DNA of 64,000 bases, from the NCBI RefSeq assembly GCF_900105355.1, contig NZ_FNSC01000001.1:1178001-1242000 (forward strand), given 5' to 3'. Position numbers and translations under genes: made by a program. The notes below the pieces were generated by a model, which saw only the letters and a list, made by a program, of their open reading frames with translations, made no database searches and was not told the origin of the DNA. This document shows positions 16,544 through 25,927 of this stretch, in pieces (the first letter of the stretch is position 1; every line of letters starts with the position of its first letter). The DNA is from Pseudomonas anguilliseptica. GTDB lineage: Bacteria > Pseudomonadota > Gammaproteobacteria > Pseudomonadales > Pseudomonadaceae.

Positions 16544-17643
16544 GCGATGGCGGCGACGTTATCGTTATCGGTGCCGGCATAGTCGGTGCCGCCTGCGCCC
16601 GCGAGCTGGCCCGGCGCGGCCAGCGCGTACTGGTGCTGGACGCCGGTTTGCCGGCCGCCACTGCCGCTGGCATGGGCCACCTGATCGTGCTGGACGACAA
16701 CCCGGCCGAGCTGGCGCTGTGCCAATACTCGCTGCAGCGCTGGCGCGACTGGGCTGGCGAAATGCCCGAAGACTGCGCCTACCGGCAGAACGGCACGCTG
16801 TGGCTGGCGGCCAATGCCGAGGAAATGGCCGAGGCCAAGTGCCTGGCGCTGAGCGAACATGGCCTGGACTGCCAGCTGCTCGGTTCCAGCGCCCTGCAGG
16901 CGACCGAACCCGAGCTGCGCAAGGGCCTGCACGGCGCGCTCAAGGTCAGTGGCGACGGCATTCTTTACGCGCCCAATGCGGCGCGCTGGCTGCTCGACCA
17001 CCCACTGATCGAGCGCCGCCAGGGCCATGCGGTCGAGATCGACGACAACCGCGTGCGTCTTGCCAGCGGCGCCTGGTTGCGCGCCGAGGCGGTGATCCTG
17101 GCCGCAGGCAATCAGGCCGGCGCACTCTGCCCGGAGCTGCCGATCACGCCAAAGAAAGGTCACCTGCTGATCACCGACCGCTACCCCGGGCGGATCAGCC
17201 ATACCCTGGTGGAGCTCGGTTATGTCAGCAGCGCGCACAACAGCAGTGGCCCCTCGGTGGCCGCCAATATCCAGCCGCGACCAACCGGCCAGTTGCTGAT
17301 CGGGGCCTCGCGCCAGTTCGACAGCACAGACTCGGAGGTGGAGCCGCAGATGCTGGCCAGGATGCTGCGCCGCGCGGTGGACTATATGCCCGGCTTGGCC
17401 AGCCTCAATGCCATCCGCGCCTGGACCGGCCTGCGCGCCGCCAGCCCGGACGGCCTGCCACTACTCGGCGAACACCCGCAACGTGCGGGCCTGTGGCTGG
17501 CGGTCGGTCATGAGGGCCTGGGCGTCACCACGGCACCGGGCAGCGCCGCTCTGCTGGTCGCCCAGCTGTTTGGCGAGACGCCGCCGCTGGCAGCCCACGC
17601 CTATCTGCCGCAACGTTTTCTCGGAGCCGCCGCGCATGCCTGA
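16540..17643 (+). CDS. lhpB: D-hydroxyproline dehydrogenase, DadA-like FAD subunit
   Basis: A 367-residue FAD-dependent oxidoreductase of the DAO/DadA family. It is one subunit of the heterotrimeric dehydrogenase that oxidises cis-4-hydroxy-D-proline to 1-pyrroline-4-hydroxy-2-carboxylate. The N-terminal Rossmann motif is [21 protein letters not shown], and the C-terminal FAD contact is [15 protein letters not shown] with [15 protein letters not shown]. The GTG at 16540 overlaps the lhpA stop. The next gene, the small ferredoxin-like subunit, begins inside the last codons of this one (ATG at 17636). Confidence 0.87.
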   Translation: MSDGGDVIVIGAGIVGAACARELARRGQRVLVLDAGLPAATAAGMGHLIVLDDNPAELALCQYSLQRWRDWAGEMPEDCAYRQNGTLWLAANAEEMAEAKCLALSEHGLDCQLLGSSALQATEPELRKGLHGALKVSGDGILYAPNAARWLLDHPLIERRQGHAVEIDDNRVRLASGAWLRAEAVILAAGNQAGALCPELPITPKKGHLLITDRYPGRISHTLVELGYVSSAHNSSGPSVAANIQPRPTGQLLIGASRQFDSTDSEVEPQMLARMLRRAVDYMPGLASLNAIRAWTGLRAASPDGLPLLGEHPQRAGLWLAVGHEGLGVTTAPGSAALLVAQLFGETPPLAAHAYLPQRFLGAAAHA

Positions 17644-17872
17644 ACTGATCCTCGATGGAAAACCACTCAAGGTCTGCGCCGGCACCACGGTGGCCGCCGC
17701 ACTGCTGCTCGGTGGCGACGGCAGCAGCCGCACCTCGATCAGCGGTCAGCGCCGCGCCCCCGTCTGCGGCATGGGCGTGTGCCAGGAATGCCGGGTGCTG
17801 ATCGACGGCCAACGCAGCCTGGCCTGCCAGACCCTGTGCCACGACGGCATGCGCGTGGAGAGCCGGCCATGA
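17636..17872 (+). CDS. lhpF: D-hydroxyproline dehydrogenase, [2Fe-2S] subunit
   Basis: A 78-residue ferredoxin-like protein of the small-subunit type also seen in HcnA and octopine oxidases. The cluster ligands are visible in PVCGMGVCQECRVLIDGQRSLAC (C-x4-C-x2-C, then a later C). It should pass electrons between the two FAD subunits of the heterotrimer. It overlaps the preceding gene by 8 bases and the following one by ATGA, so all three subunits are made together. Confidence 0.88.
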   Translation: MPELILDGKPLKVCAGTTVAAALLLGGDGSSRTSISGQRRAPVCGMGVCQECRVLIDGQRSLACQTLCHDGMRVESRP

Positions 17873-19113
17873 AGGTGGATATTCTGATTATCGGTGCCGG
17901 TCCAGCCGGCATGGCCGCCGCCCTGGCGGCTGCGCCGAGTGGCGCGCGTATCGCCCTGCTCGATGACAATCCCTTGCCCGGCGGGCAGATCTGGCGTGAC
18001 GGCGCCCAGGCCCAGCTGCCGGATGGGGCCAAGCGTTATCGCCAGCGCATCGCCGCCCAGAGCAATATCGAGCTGCTCAGCAGCGCCCGGGTAATAGCCC
18101 AGGCCGGGCCCAAGGCGCTGCTGGTGGAAGCCCCCCAGCGCGGCTGGGTGATCGAATATCACAAGCTGATTCTCTGCACCGGTGCCCGCGAACTGCTGCT
18201 GCCGTTCCCCGGCTGGACCCTGCCCGGGGTAACCGGCGACGGCGGCTTGCAGGCGCTGATCAAGGGCGGCCTGCCGGTGGCCGGCGAGCGTGTGGTGATT
18301 GCCGGTAGCGGCCCGCTGCTGCTGGCCAGCGCCGCCACCGCGCAAAAGAACGGCGCCCGTGTGCTGCATATCGCCGAGCAGACCGGCTGGGCCGCCTTGG
18401 CCGGCTTTGCCGCGCAACTGCCGCGCTGGCCGCACAAGCTGCTGCAGGCGTTTAGCCTGTGGCATCGCGGCTATCGGGCCAACAGCCATGTCATCGAGGC
18501 CCGGGGCGATAACCACTTGCAAGCGGTGCGCCTAAGCATCAACGGGCGGATCAAAGAAATCGCCTGCGAGCGCCTGGCCTGTGGCTTCGGCCTGATCCCT
18601 AACACCCAGCTGGGCCAGGCCCTGGGCTGCCAGATTACGGCGAACGCCATCGCCGTGGATGCCTGGCAGGCCAGCAGCCTGGAGGGCGTCTATGCCGCCG
18701 GCGAATGCACGGGATTCGGCGGCAGCGAAAAGGCCCTGGTGGAAGGCGCCATCGCCGGACATGCCGCGGTCGATGAACAGGCGGCGGCGCAGCGTCTATG
18801 GCCCCAGCGCGAACGCTGGCAGAGCTTTGCCACGGCGCTGAGCGATGCCTTCGCCCTGGGCGAAGAGGTGCAGCAACTGGCCCGCCCGGACACCCTGATC
18901 TGCCGCTGCGAGGACGTGCCGCTGGCCGCCCTGGCCGAGCATGAAAGCTGGAGCCAGGCCAAACTGGCCAGCCGCTGCGGCATGGGGGCCTGCCAGGGTC
19001 GCATCTGTGGCGCCGCCAGTCAGGTACTGTTCGGTTGGCAGCCGCCGGCACCCCGCCCGCCCTTTAGCCCCGCGCGTATCGACAGCCTGCTGCAACTGGG
19101 GCAACGCGAGTAA
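17869..19113 (+). CDS. lhpE: D-hydroxyproline dehydrogenase, FAD/[2Fe-2S] subunit (HcnB-like)
   Basis: A 414-residue pyridine-nucleotide-disulphide-type oxidoreductase. The first FAD motif is DILIIGAGPAGMAAALAAAPSG and the second dinucleotide motif is RVVIAGSGPLLLASAATAQ. The C-terminal segment LICRCEDVP with CGMGACQGRICG is a BFD-like [2Fe-2S] site. It completes the heterotrimeric D-hydroxyproline dehydrogenase. The ATG overlaps the lhpF stop. An AraC-type regulator gene follows 65 bases later. Confidence 0.87.
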   Translation: MKVDILIIGAGPAGMAAALAAAPSGARIALLDDNPLPGGQIWRDGAQAQLPDGAKRYRQRIAAQSNIELLSSARVIAQAGPKALLVEAPQRGWVIEYHKLILCTGARELLLPFPGWTLPGVTGDGGLQALIKGGLPVAGERVVIAGSGPLLLASAATAQKNGARVLHIAEQTGWAALAGFAAQLPRWPHKLLQAFSLWHRGYRANSHVIEARGDNHLQAVRLSINGRIKEIACERLACGFGLIPNTQLGQALGCQITANAIAVDAWQASSLEGVYAAGECTGFGGSEKALVEGAIAGHAAVDEQAAAQRLWPQRERWQSFATALSDAFALGEEVQQLARPDTLICRCEDVPLAALAEHESWSQAKLASRCGMGACQGRICGAASQVLFGWQPPAPRPPFSPARIDSLLQLGQRE

Positions 19114-19178
19114 CGCCGACCGCTGCCTGTTCAGGGCAGCGGTCAGGCCTTATCCTCCGGCAACCGCGGAGCCTGCCC

Positions 19179-19943
19179 ATGCCCAGTAACCCCTTGCACC
19201 TGCTGCCCTCTGCCAATGCCGTCGATATCACCAGCCTGGTGACCAGCCTGCACGCCATCGAACCGTTGCTGGATGCCCTGGCCGGGGTGGTGTTCTTTAT
19301 CAAGGATCGCCAGGCCCGTTACCTGCTGCTCAACCAGACGCTGGTGCAACGTCTGGGCTGCAAGGACAAGCAGCAACTGCTCGGACGCACGGCTGAAGAA
19401 GTCTTCCCCACCCGCCTGGGCACGCTCTACACCGTTCAGGATTTGCAGGTGCTCAGCGCCGGCCAGCGGCTCGACAACCAGCTGGAACTGCACCTCTACC
19501 CCGGCCGCCAGCCCGGCTGGTGCCTGACCCACAAGCTGCCCCTGCGCGATACCCAGGGCGCCATCATCGGCATGGCCGGGGTGTCCTGCGATCTGCCCCA
19601 CGCCAACGCTCAGCACCCGGCCTACCCCAAGGTCGCGGCGGTTGACGCGCATATCCGCCAGCACTTCGCGCAACCGATCAGCCTGGATCAACTAACCGCC
19701 ATCGCCGGACTGTCCGTGGCACAACTGGAACGTCACTGCCAGCGCATCTTCCAGCTCAGCCCGCGGCAGATGATCCACAAGGCCCGTCTCGGTGCCGCCA
19801 CCCAGCTGCTGGAAGAGGACCTGGCCATCACCGAGATCGCCCTGCGCTGCGGCTACACCGACCACAGCGCCTTCAGCCGTCAGTTCAAGGCGCACACCGG
19901 GCTGTCCCCCAGCCAGTACCGCGAGTCCCTTCAGCAGCGTTGA
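19179..19943 (+). CDS. lhpR: PAS-AraC regulator, LhpR-like
   Basis: A 254-residue regulator with an N-terminal PAS-like sensor (LDALAGVVFFIKDRQARYLLLNQTLV, residues about 28-135) and a C-terminal AraC/XylS double HTH (ISLDQLTAIAGLSVAQLERHCQ and AITEIALRCGYTDHSAFSRQFKAHTGLSPSQYR). Its position between the epimerase/dehydrogenase operon and the transport genes matches LhpR, the hydroxyproline-responsive activator of P. aeruginosa. Here it shares the cluster with a GntR regulator, so two regulators probably act on one pathway. Confidence 0.83.
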   Translation: MPSNPLHLLPSANAVDITSLVTSLHAIEPLLDALAGVVFFIKDRQARYLLLNQTLVQRLGCKDKQQLLGRTAEEVFPTRLGTLYTVQDLQVLSAGQRLDNQLELHLYPGRQPGWCLTHKLPLRDTQGAIIGMAGVSCDLPHANAQHPAYPKVAAVDAHIRQHFAQPISLDQLTAIAGLSVAQLERHCQRIFQLSPRQMIHKARLGAATQLLEEDLAITEIALRCGYTDHSAFSRQFKAHTGLSPSQYRESLQQR

Positions 19944-20134
19944 GTGCCTCAGCATTGTGCAATCTCGCCACGGCCCGCTCCCTTAGGTAACACCCGCATC
20001 ACCCCAATCCACAGCCACGCCCCTGCGGCAGTTCGGCCACGCGCCTTATCAAGGCCGCACACACCGCGAGTTAAACGCCTTGCAGCTCAACGCCAGGGCC
20101 AACCTGGAGAAATGGCACGCCATTCGCATATTTA

Positions 20135-20150
20135 ATTTCGTATACGAAAT
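20135..20150. promoter_or_regulatory. Perfect palindromic operator upstream of lhpP
   Basis: ATTTCGTATACGAAAT is a perfect 16-base palindrome, 58 bases before the lhpP start codon. The same core TTCGTATACGAA recurs at 25886-25897, and a 14/17 match lies over the gntR promoter. It is the probable binding site of the GntR regulator. Confidence 0.8.
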
Positions 20151-20208
20151 CCGTAATACCAAAGCATCACTCCTAATCTGCCACACGCACGAGAGAAGAG
20201 AGATACCC

Positions 20209-21027
20209 ATGAAAAACCAGCTTATTTCCGCAGCAGCCTGCGCCCTTCTGAGCAGCGTCCTGATCAGTAACGCCCATGCCGACAAGCTCGACGACATAGT
20301 CGGCTCCGGCAAGCTGCGTTGCGCCGTGACCCTGGACTTCCCGCCGATGGGCTTTCGCGACGAACAGAACCAGCCCGCCGGCTTCGATGTGGATTACTGC
20401 AACGACCTGGCCGGCGTGCTCGGGGTCAAGGCCGAAGTGGTCGAAACGCCCTTCCCCGACCGCATCCCGGCCCTGGTATCGGGCCGCGCCGATGTGATCG
20501 TCGCCTCCACCTCCGACACCCTGGAGCGGGCCAAGACCGTGGGCATGACCATGCCCTACTTCGCCTTCCAGATGGTGGTGCTGACCCGTGAGGACACCGG
20601 CATCAACGGCTACGCCGATCTCAAGGGACGCCCGGTGGGCAATACCAGCGGCACCTACGAAGCCATTGCCCTGGAGAAGGACGTCAAGGGCTGGGGCGGC
20701 GGCAGCTTCCGCGCCTACCAGAACCAGAACGACACCATCCTCGCCGTAGCCCAGGGCCATATCGACGCCACCGTGGTGACCAACACCGTGGCCGCCGCCA
20801 CCCTCAAGTCCGGCAAGTACAAGGGGCTGAAGGTCGTCGGTGACGCGCCCTATGTGGTCGATTACGTATCCCTGGCGGCCAAGCGCAACGAATACGGCCT
20901 GCTCAACTACCTCAACCTGTTCGTCAACCAGCAGGTGCGCAACGGCCGTTACCACGAACTGTGGGCCAAGTGGGTGGGCGATGAGATCAGCCCGGCCAGC
21001 CTGACCGTGCCTGGCGTGTACTACTGA
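20209..21027 (+). CDS. lhpP: Amino-acid ABC transporter substrate-binding protein
   Basis: A 272-residue periplasmic binding protein of the polar amino acid type. It has a signal peptide MKNQLISAAACALLSSVLISNAHA, then KLDDIVGSGKLRCAVTLDFPPMGFRD and the conserved GFDVDYCNDLA. It probably captures hydroxyproline for the permeases at 22822 and 23498 and the ATPase at 24141. The ATG at 20209 follows GAGAAGAG. The operator at 20135-20150 is in its leader. The aconitase X gene intervenes before the permease genes. Confidence 0.88.
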   Translation: MKNQLISAAACALLSSVLISNAHADKLDDIVGSGKLRCAVTLDFPPMGFRDEQNQPAGFDVDYCNDLAGVLGVKAEVVETPFPDRIPALVSGRADVIVASTSDTLERAKTVGMTMPYFAFQMVVLTREDTGINGYADLKGRPVGNTSGTYEAIALEKDVKGWGGGSFRAYQNQNDTILAVAQGHIDATVVTNTVAAATLKSGKYKGLKVVGDAPYVVDYVSLAAKRNEYGLLNYLNLFVNQQVRNGRYHELWAKWVGDEISPASLTVPGVYY

Positions 21028-21052
21028 TCGAGCGCGCCCGGGGGCGATCTAT

Positions 21053-22822
21053 ATGACGATGACAAGAATCAAGGGCCGCAGTCTGGTGGAGGGTCGCGGT
21101 CGGGGCAACCTGCTCTGGGCCGACCAGGGCCTGAGTTTCTGGGGTGGCGTCGACCCGTTCAGCGCGGAGGTGATCGATCGACACCACCCGCTGAGCGGGC
21201 AATCCCTGGCCGGGCGCGTACTGGCCATTCCCAGCGGACGCGGCTCCTGCACCGGCAGCAGCGTCCTGCTGGAACTGATCCTCAACGGCCCGGCACCGAC
21301 GGCGCTGGTGCTGGCCGAACCCGATGAAATTCTCACCCTCGGCGCGCTGGTCGCCGAGCAGGTATTTAACGTGCAACTGCCGGTGCTGTGCATCGGCCAC
21401 GCCGCCTTCGCCGACCTTGAGCCACATGCCGGGGCCAGCGTGCGCATCGATGGCGAGCAGCTGCTGCTGGCTGCCGACGCGCCGGATAGCCCCTGGAGCG
21501 CCGAGCCCATGGCGAGCACCGATGGACCTCGCACTTCGCTGTCGCTGAATGCGCGCGACCGTGCCCTGCTCGCCGGCGAATACGGCCAGGCGGCCCAGGT
21601 GGCCATGCAGTTGGTGTTGCGCATGGCCGAACTGATGGGCGCCAGCGAGTTGCTGGATATCAGCCAGGCGCATATCGACGGCTGCATCTACACCGGCCCG
21701 GCCTGCCTGCGCTTCGCCGAGCAACTGCGCGACTGGGGTGCGCAAGTCTGCGTACCCACCACCCTCAACGCCATCTCGGTAGACCAGCGGCGCTGGCGCG
21801 CCCTGGGCATCGAGCCGGACTTCGGCGAGCCAGCCAGCGCGCTGGGCGATGTCTATATGGCCATGGGTGCCCAACTCAGTTTCACCTGCGCGCCCTATCT
21901 GCTGGACAGCGCGCCGGCACTGGGCGAACAGATCGTCTGGGCCGAGTCCAACGCCGTGGTGTACGCCAACAGCGTGCTGGGTGCGCGCACCCTGAAGTAC
22001 CCGGACTACCTGGATATCTGCATCGCCCTGACCGGCCGCGCGCCGCGCTGCGGAGCGCATCTGGACGAGGGGCGGCGCGCAACCCTGCTGGTCGAGGTGC
22101 AATACCCGCAGGAGCCCGACGACAGCTTCTGGCCCCTGCTCGGCTACCACGTGGGCCTGCTCGCCGCCCGCAACATCCCGCTGCTCACGGGCCTGGAGCA
22201 CAGCGCCGCCAGCAGCGACGACCTCAAAGCCTTTGGCGCCGCCTTTGCCACCACCTCGGCAGCGCCCATGTTCCATATCGCCGGGGTCACCCCCGAGGCA
22301 CCGGATGAGGCCAGCGCGCTCGGCGGCCAGGCGCCGGCCCGGCAGCTGCGGGTGACCCTCGATGAACTGCTGGAAAGCTGGCGGGGGCTCAACAGCGCCG
22401 AGTCGGCTGAGGTCAGCCTGGTGGCCCTGGGCAACCCGCACTGCTCGGCCACCGAACTGGCGCGCCTGGCCGAGCTCTGCTAAGGCCACCACAGCCATCC
22501 GGACACCACCCTGGTGGTGACCTGCGGCCGCGCCGTGCAGCAACAGGCCGAGACTGCCGGGCACCTGGCCGTGCTGCGCGAATTCGGTGCCGAACTGCTC
22601 ACCGACACTTGCTGGTGCATGCTCGGCGAGCCGGTGGTGCCGCCCGGCGCCCGCACCCTGATGACCAACTCCGGAAAGTACGCCCATTACGCCCCAGGCC
22701 TGGTGGGCCGCCAGGTGCACTTCGGCAGCCTCGCCGCATGCGTGGGAGCGGCCTGTAGCGGTCGCAACGCCAGGGCGGTGCCTGCCTGGCTGGTCAACCC
22801 TCAACCCCACGGGAGTCACTGA
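21053..22822 (+). pseudogene. Aconitase X (cis-3-hydroxyproline dehydratase type), broken by in-frame TAA
   Basis: A 589-codon frame whose TAA at 22481-22483 interrupts it after 476 residues; the same frame then continues to a TGA at 22820-22822. The N-terminal swivel domain (about residues 1-140, with IPSGRGSCTGSSVLLELIL) precedes the large domain with cluster-type Cys in SFTCAPYLL and NPHCSATEL. The part after the stop has DTCWCMLGEP and TNSGKYAHYAPGL, both needed in the family. The context TGC TAA GGC suggests CAA changed to TAA by one base. Known members dehydrate cis-3-hydroxy-L-proline. The true TGA overlaps the next ATG. Confidence 0.85.
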
Positions 22823-23487
22823 TGTTCGATTACAGCTTCCACTGGCGCATCGCCTTCAAGGCCCTGCCGGATATGCTCAATGGCGCCTGGGTAACCCTGG
22901 AAACCGCCGCCCTGTCGATGCTGCTGGGCACCCTGATCGCCCTGCTGCTGACGTTGCTGCGCCAGCAGCAGAACCGGCTGCTGCGCGGTTTCGCCGAAAC
23001 CTGGGTGTCGATTGCGCGCAACACCCCTTCGCTGTTCCAGATCTACGTCCTCTACTTCGGTCTGGGCGCCTTCGGCCTGCATGTCAGCTCCTGGCTGGCG
23101 CTGCTGGCCGGCATCACCTTCAACAATGCCGGCTACCTGGCGGAAAACTTCCGTGGCGGCCTCAAGGCCGTGCCCGATACACAGATGCGCGCGGCGCGCT
23201 CGCTGGGCATGAATGCCTGGCAGGCCTACCGCCTGATCATCATCCCGCAGCTGCTGCGCATCGTCTTCCACCCGCTGTCCAACCAGATGGTCTGGGCGGT
23301 GCTGATGACCTCGCTGGGCGTGATAGTCGGCCTGAACGACGACCTCACCGGGGTGACCCAGGACTACAATGTCAAGACCTTCCGCACCTTCGAGTACTTC
23401 GCCCTGGCGGCGGTGCTCTATTACCTGATCGCCAAGACCATTGTGCTCAGCGCCCGGCCGATGGCCTGGCGGCTGTTCCGCTACTGA
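22822..23487 (+). CDS. lhpM: Amino-acid ABC transporter permease
   Basis: A 221-residue inner-membrane permease of the HisM/GlnP type with about five membrane segments. The ATPase-contact EAA-like loop is AGYLAENFRGGLKAVPDTQMRAARSLGM. It pairs with the permease at 23498 and the ATPase at 24141. The ATG overlaps the final TGA of the aconitase X frame (TGATG), so its translation may suffer from the premature stop upstream. Confidence 0.87.
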   Translation: MFDYSFHWRIAFKALPDMLNGAWVTLETAALSMLLGTLIALLLTLLRQQQNRLLRGFAETWVSIARNTPSLFQIYVLYFGLGAFGLHVSSWLALLAGITFNNAGYLAENFRGGLKAVPDTQMRAARSLGMNAWQAYRLIIIPQLLRIVFHPLSNQMVWAVLMTSLGVIVGLNDDLTGVTQDYNVKTFRTFEYFALAAVLYYLIAKTIVLSARPMAWRLFRY

Positions 23488-23497
23488 GGGCCACAGC

Positions 23498-24148
23498 ATG
23501 TTTTCCACCAGTCTGACCGCCAGCGACCTGCTGTTTATGCTCCAGGGCGCCTGGGTGACCCTGCAACTGACCGCCGCCGCCATGCTTATCGGCACCCTGT
23601 CCGGCGTGCTCTGCGGCCTGCTGCGCGCCGCCCTTCCGCGCGCCAGCATGCCCCTGGCCTGGGTGCTGGATGTGTTTCGCAGCGTGCCGCTGCTGATTCA
23701 GTTTGTCCTGTTCAACTCGCTGAAAAGCATCGCCGGCCTGGATATCAGCGCCTTCGCCGTCGGCTGCCTGGTGCTCGGCATCTACGCCGCGGCCTTCTGC
23801 AGCGAGATCGTGCGCAGCGGTATCCAGGCGGTGCCGGCCAACCTGCGCCGCGCTGCCCGCTCCCTGGGCATGAGCTACTGGCAGGACCTGCGCTTCGTGG
23901 TCCTACCCCTGGCCACCCGGGTGGCCTTTCCCGGCTGGTTGAACCTGGTGCTGAGCGTGATGAAGGACACCGCCCTGGTCATGTGGATCGGCATCTTCGA
24001 ACTGTTGCGCACCTCGCAAAGCGTGGTCACGCGCATCCAGGAACCGCTGCTGGTGCTCTGCATCGCCGGCCTTATCTATTACCTCATGAGTCTGATGGTG
24101 GCCCAGCTGGGCAACCGCCTGGAAAAAAGGTGGCAGGAAAATGATTGA
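23498..24148 (+). CDS. lhpN: Amino-acid ABC transporter permease
   Basis: A 216-residue second permease of the same transporter. It has hydrophobic segments throughout and the loop FCSEIVRSGIQAVPANLRRAARSLGMSYWQ that docks on the ATPase. The ATG at 23498 lies 10 bases after the previous stop. The open frame extends to 23441, but that part overlaps the first permease gene. The stop overlaps the ATPase start by 8 bases. Confidence 0.87.
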   Translation: MFSTSLTASDLLFMLQGAWVTLQLTAAAMLIGTLSGVLCGLLRAALPRASMPLAWVLDVFRSVPLLIQFVLFNSLKSIAGLDISAFAVGCLVLGIYAAAFCSEIVRSGIQAVPANLRRAARSLGMSYWQDLRFVVLPLATRVAFPGWLNLVLSVMKDTALVMWIGIFELLRTSQSVVTRIQEPLLVLCIAGLIYYLMSLMVAQLGNRLEKRWQEND

Positions 24149-24863
24149 AATCGACAAGGTGCATAAATCCTTCGGCGACCTGGAAGTGGTCAAGGGCGTC
24201 AGCCTGACGGTGAATAAGGGCGAGGTGGTGTCGATCATCGGCGGCTCCGGCTCCGGCAAGTCCACCCTGCTGATGTGCATTAATGGCCTGGAGCCGATCC
24301 AGCGCGGCAGCATCCGCGTCGACGGCACCGAGGTGCATGCCCCGGGCACCGACCTGAACAAGCTGCGGCAGAAGATCGGCATCGTGTTCCAGCAGTGGAA
24401 CGCCTTTCCCCACCTGACCGTGCTGGAGAACGTCATGCTGGCACCGCGCAAGGTGCTCGGCCTGAGCAAGCAGGACGCCGAGGCCATGGCGGTCAAACAG
24501 CTCACCCACGTCGGCCTGGCGGACAAGCTCAAGGTGTTCCCCGGCAAGCTTTCCGGCGGCCAGCAGCAACGCATGGCCATCGCCCGCGCGCTGGCCATGA
24601 GCCCGGATTACATGCTGTTCGACGAGGCCACCAGCGCCCTCGACCCGCAGCTGGTGGGTGAGGTACTGGACACCATGCGCCTGCTCGCCGAAGAGGGCAT
24701 GACCATGATCCTGGTGACCCATGAGATCCGCTTCGCCCGTGATGTATCGGATCGCATGGCCTTCTTCCGCAATGGCCTGGTGCACGAGATCGGCTCGCCC
24801 GACCAGGTGATCGGCAACCCGCAGATGGCGGAAACCGCCGACTTCCTCAGATCGGTACTCTGA
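24141..24863 (+). CDS. lhpO: Amino-acid ABC transporter ATPase
   Basis: A 240-residue ATPase with every motif in place: Walker [11 protein letters not shown]-loop [12 protein letters not shown], signature [16 protein letters not shown], Walker [13 protein letters not shown] and the switch His in VTHEIRFA. It energises the LhpP-LhpM-LhpN importer. It overlaps lhpN and is followed one base later by the proline-racemase-family gene, so the operon continues. Confidence 0.9.
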   Translation: MIEIDKVHKSFGDLEVVKGVSLTVNKGEVVSIIGGSGSGKSTLLMCINGLEPIQRGSIRVDGTEVHAPGTDLNKLRQKIGIVFQQWNAFPHLTVLENVMLAPRKVLGLSKQDAEAMAVKQLTHVGLADKLKVFPGKLSGGQQQRMAIARALAMSPDYMLFDEATSALDPQLVGEVLDTMRLLAEEGMTMILVTHEIRFARDVSDRMAFFRNGLVHEIGSPDQVIGNPQMAETADFLRSVL

Positions 24864-24864
24864 T

Positions 24865-25806
24865 ATGCGCTCGAGCAAGGTCATTCATATAGTCAGCTGC
24901 CACGCCGAAGGTGAAGTGGGCGACGTGATAGTCGGCGGCGTGGCGTCGCCGCCCGGCGACACGCTGTGGGCCCAGTCGCGCTGGATCGCCGAGGACCAAC
25001 GCCTGCGCAACTTCGTGCTGAACGAGCCGCGCGGTGGCGTGTTCCGCCACGTCAACCTGCTGCTGCCGGCCAAGGACCCACAGGCGCAGATGGCCTGGAT
25101 CATCATGGAACCGGCCGACACGCCGCCGATGTCCGGCTCCAACTCGCTGTGCGTGGCCACGGTGCTGCTGGAAACCGGCATCCTGCCGATGCAGGAACCC
25201 GTCACCCGGCTGTGCCTGGAGGCCCCGGGCGGGCTGATCGAGGTGCTGGCCGAGTGTCACGATGGCAAGGTGCAGCAGGTGCAGGTGCGCAACCTGCCGT
25301 CCTTCGCCGACCGCCTGGACGCCATGCTCGAAGTCGAAGGCCTGGGCACGCTCAAGGTCGACACCGCCTACGGCGGCGACAGCTTTGTGATCGCCGATGC
25401 CCAGGCCCTGGGTTTTGCCCTGAGCGCCGACGAGGCCGCCGACCTGGCCGCCAGCGGACTGAAGATCACCCGTGCGGCCAACGAGCAGCTGGGCTTCGTC
25501 CATCCACTGAACTCGGACTGGGCGCATGTCTCCTTCTGCCAGCTGGCCGGCCCGCTGGAGCGCCTGAACGGCGTGCTGACGGCGGCCAGCGCGGTGGTGA
25601 TCCGCCCCGGCAAGGTCGACCGCTCGCCCACCGGCACCGGTTGCTCGGCGCGCATGGCGGTTCTGCAGAGGCGAGGCCAGTTGCAGGTCGGCGAGGCCTT
25701 TGTCGGCCGCGCCTGGATCACCGGCACCCATCAGCACCTGCTCGACCCGGACGATCCCTGGCCCGAGGGCTATCGCCTCAGCGATACCTGGCCGGTCGAG
25801 GCCTGA
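24865..25806 (+). CDS. Proline racemase family protein lacking both catalytic Cys
   Basis: A 313-residue proline-racemase-superfamily member, in the place occupied by the second such gene of the P. aeruginosa lhp cluster. The first catalytic position reads [10 protein letters not shown], with S90 where epimerases have Cys; the second reads [11 protein letters not shown], with T256. A Cys/Thr pair marks trans-3-hydroxy-L-proline dehydratases and Cys/Cys marks epimerases, so Ser/Thr predicts a different or weakened reaction. The fold motifs [11 protein letters not shown] and [12 protein letters not shown] are intact and the length is normal. It starts one base after the ATPase gene ends. Confidence 0.82.
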   Translation: MRSSKVIHIVSCHAEGEVGDVIVGGVASPPGDTLWAQSRWIAEDQRLRNFVLNEPRGGVFRHVNLLLPAKDPQAQMAWIIMEPADTPPMSGSNSLCVATVLLETGILPMQEPVTRLCLEAPGGLIEVLAECHDGKVQQVQVRNLPSFADRLDAMLEVEGLGTLKVDTAYGGDSFVIADAQALGFALSADEAADLAASGLKITRAANEQLGFVHPLNSDWAHVSFCQLAGPLERLNGVLTAASAVVIRPGKVDRSPTGTGCSARMAVLQRRGQLQVGEAFVGRAWITGTHQHLLDPDDPWPEGYRLSDTWPVEA

Positions 25807-25883
25807 CAGCCCTTTTTTACGCTTAGACGATAAACAGGGCCCAGGCCCACCTCATGGAAACAAGGGCTGATTACGGCCATTTA

Positions 25884-25899
25884 TCTTCGTATACGAAAT
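25884..25899. promoter_or_regulatory. Palindromic operator upstream of the deaminase gene
   Basis: TTCGTATACGAA (25886-25897) is a perfect palindrome with the same core as the site ahead of lhpP. It lies 31 bases before the ATG at 25928, followed by an AGGAGG ribosome site. It implies a separate, GntR-controlled promoter for the deaminase and dehydrogenase genes. Confidence 0.78.
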
Positions 25900-25927
25900 A
25901 CGTTTAATCTGCCCAGGAGGCAACAGC

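Noticed and set aside
22481..22483. TAA in aconitase X as a recoded codon or programmed readthrough
   Set aside because: TAA is used as an ordinary stop for many genes here (for example at 637-639 and 2162-2164). No readthrough signal is seen, and TAA readthrough of this kind is not known in Pseudomonas.
20987..22819. A 610-codon open frame on the minus strand
   Set aside because: It is opposite the aconitase X gene. It has no recognisable domain, and its composition (Gln, His, Ala, Gly) is that of an antisense shadow.
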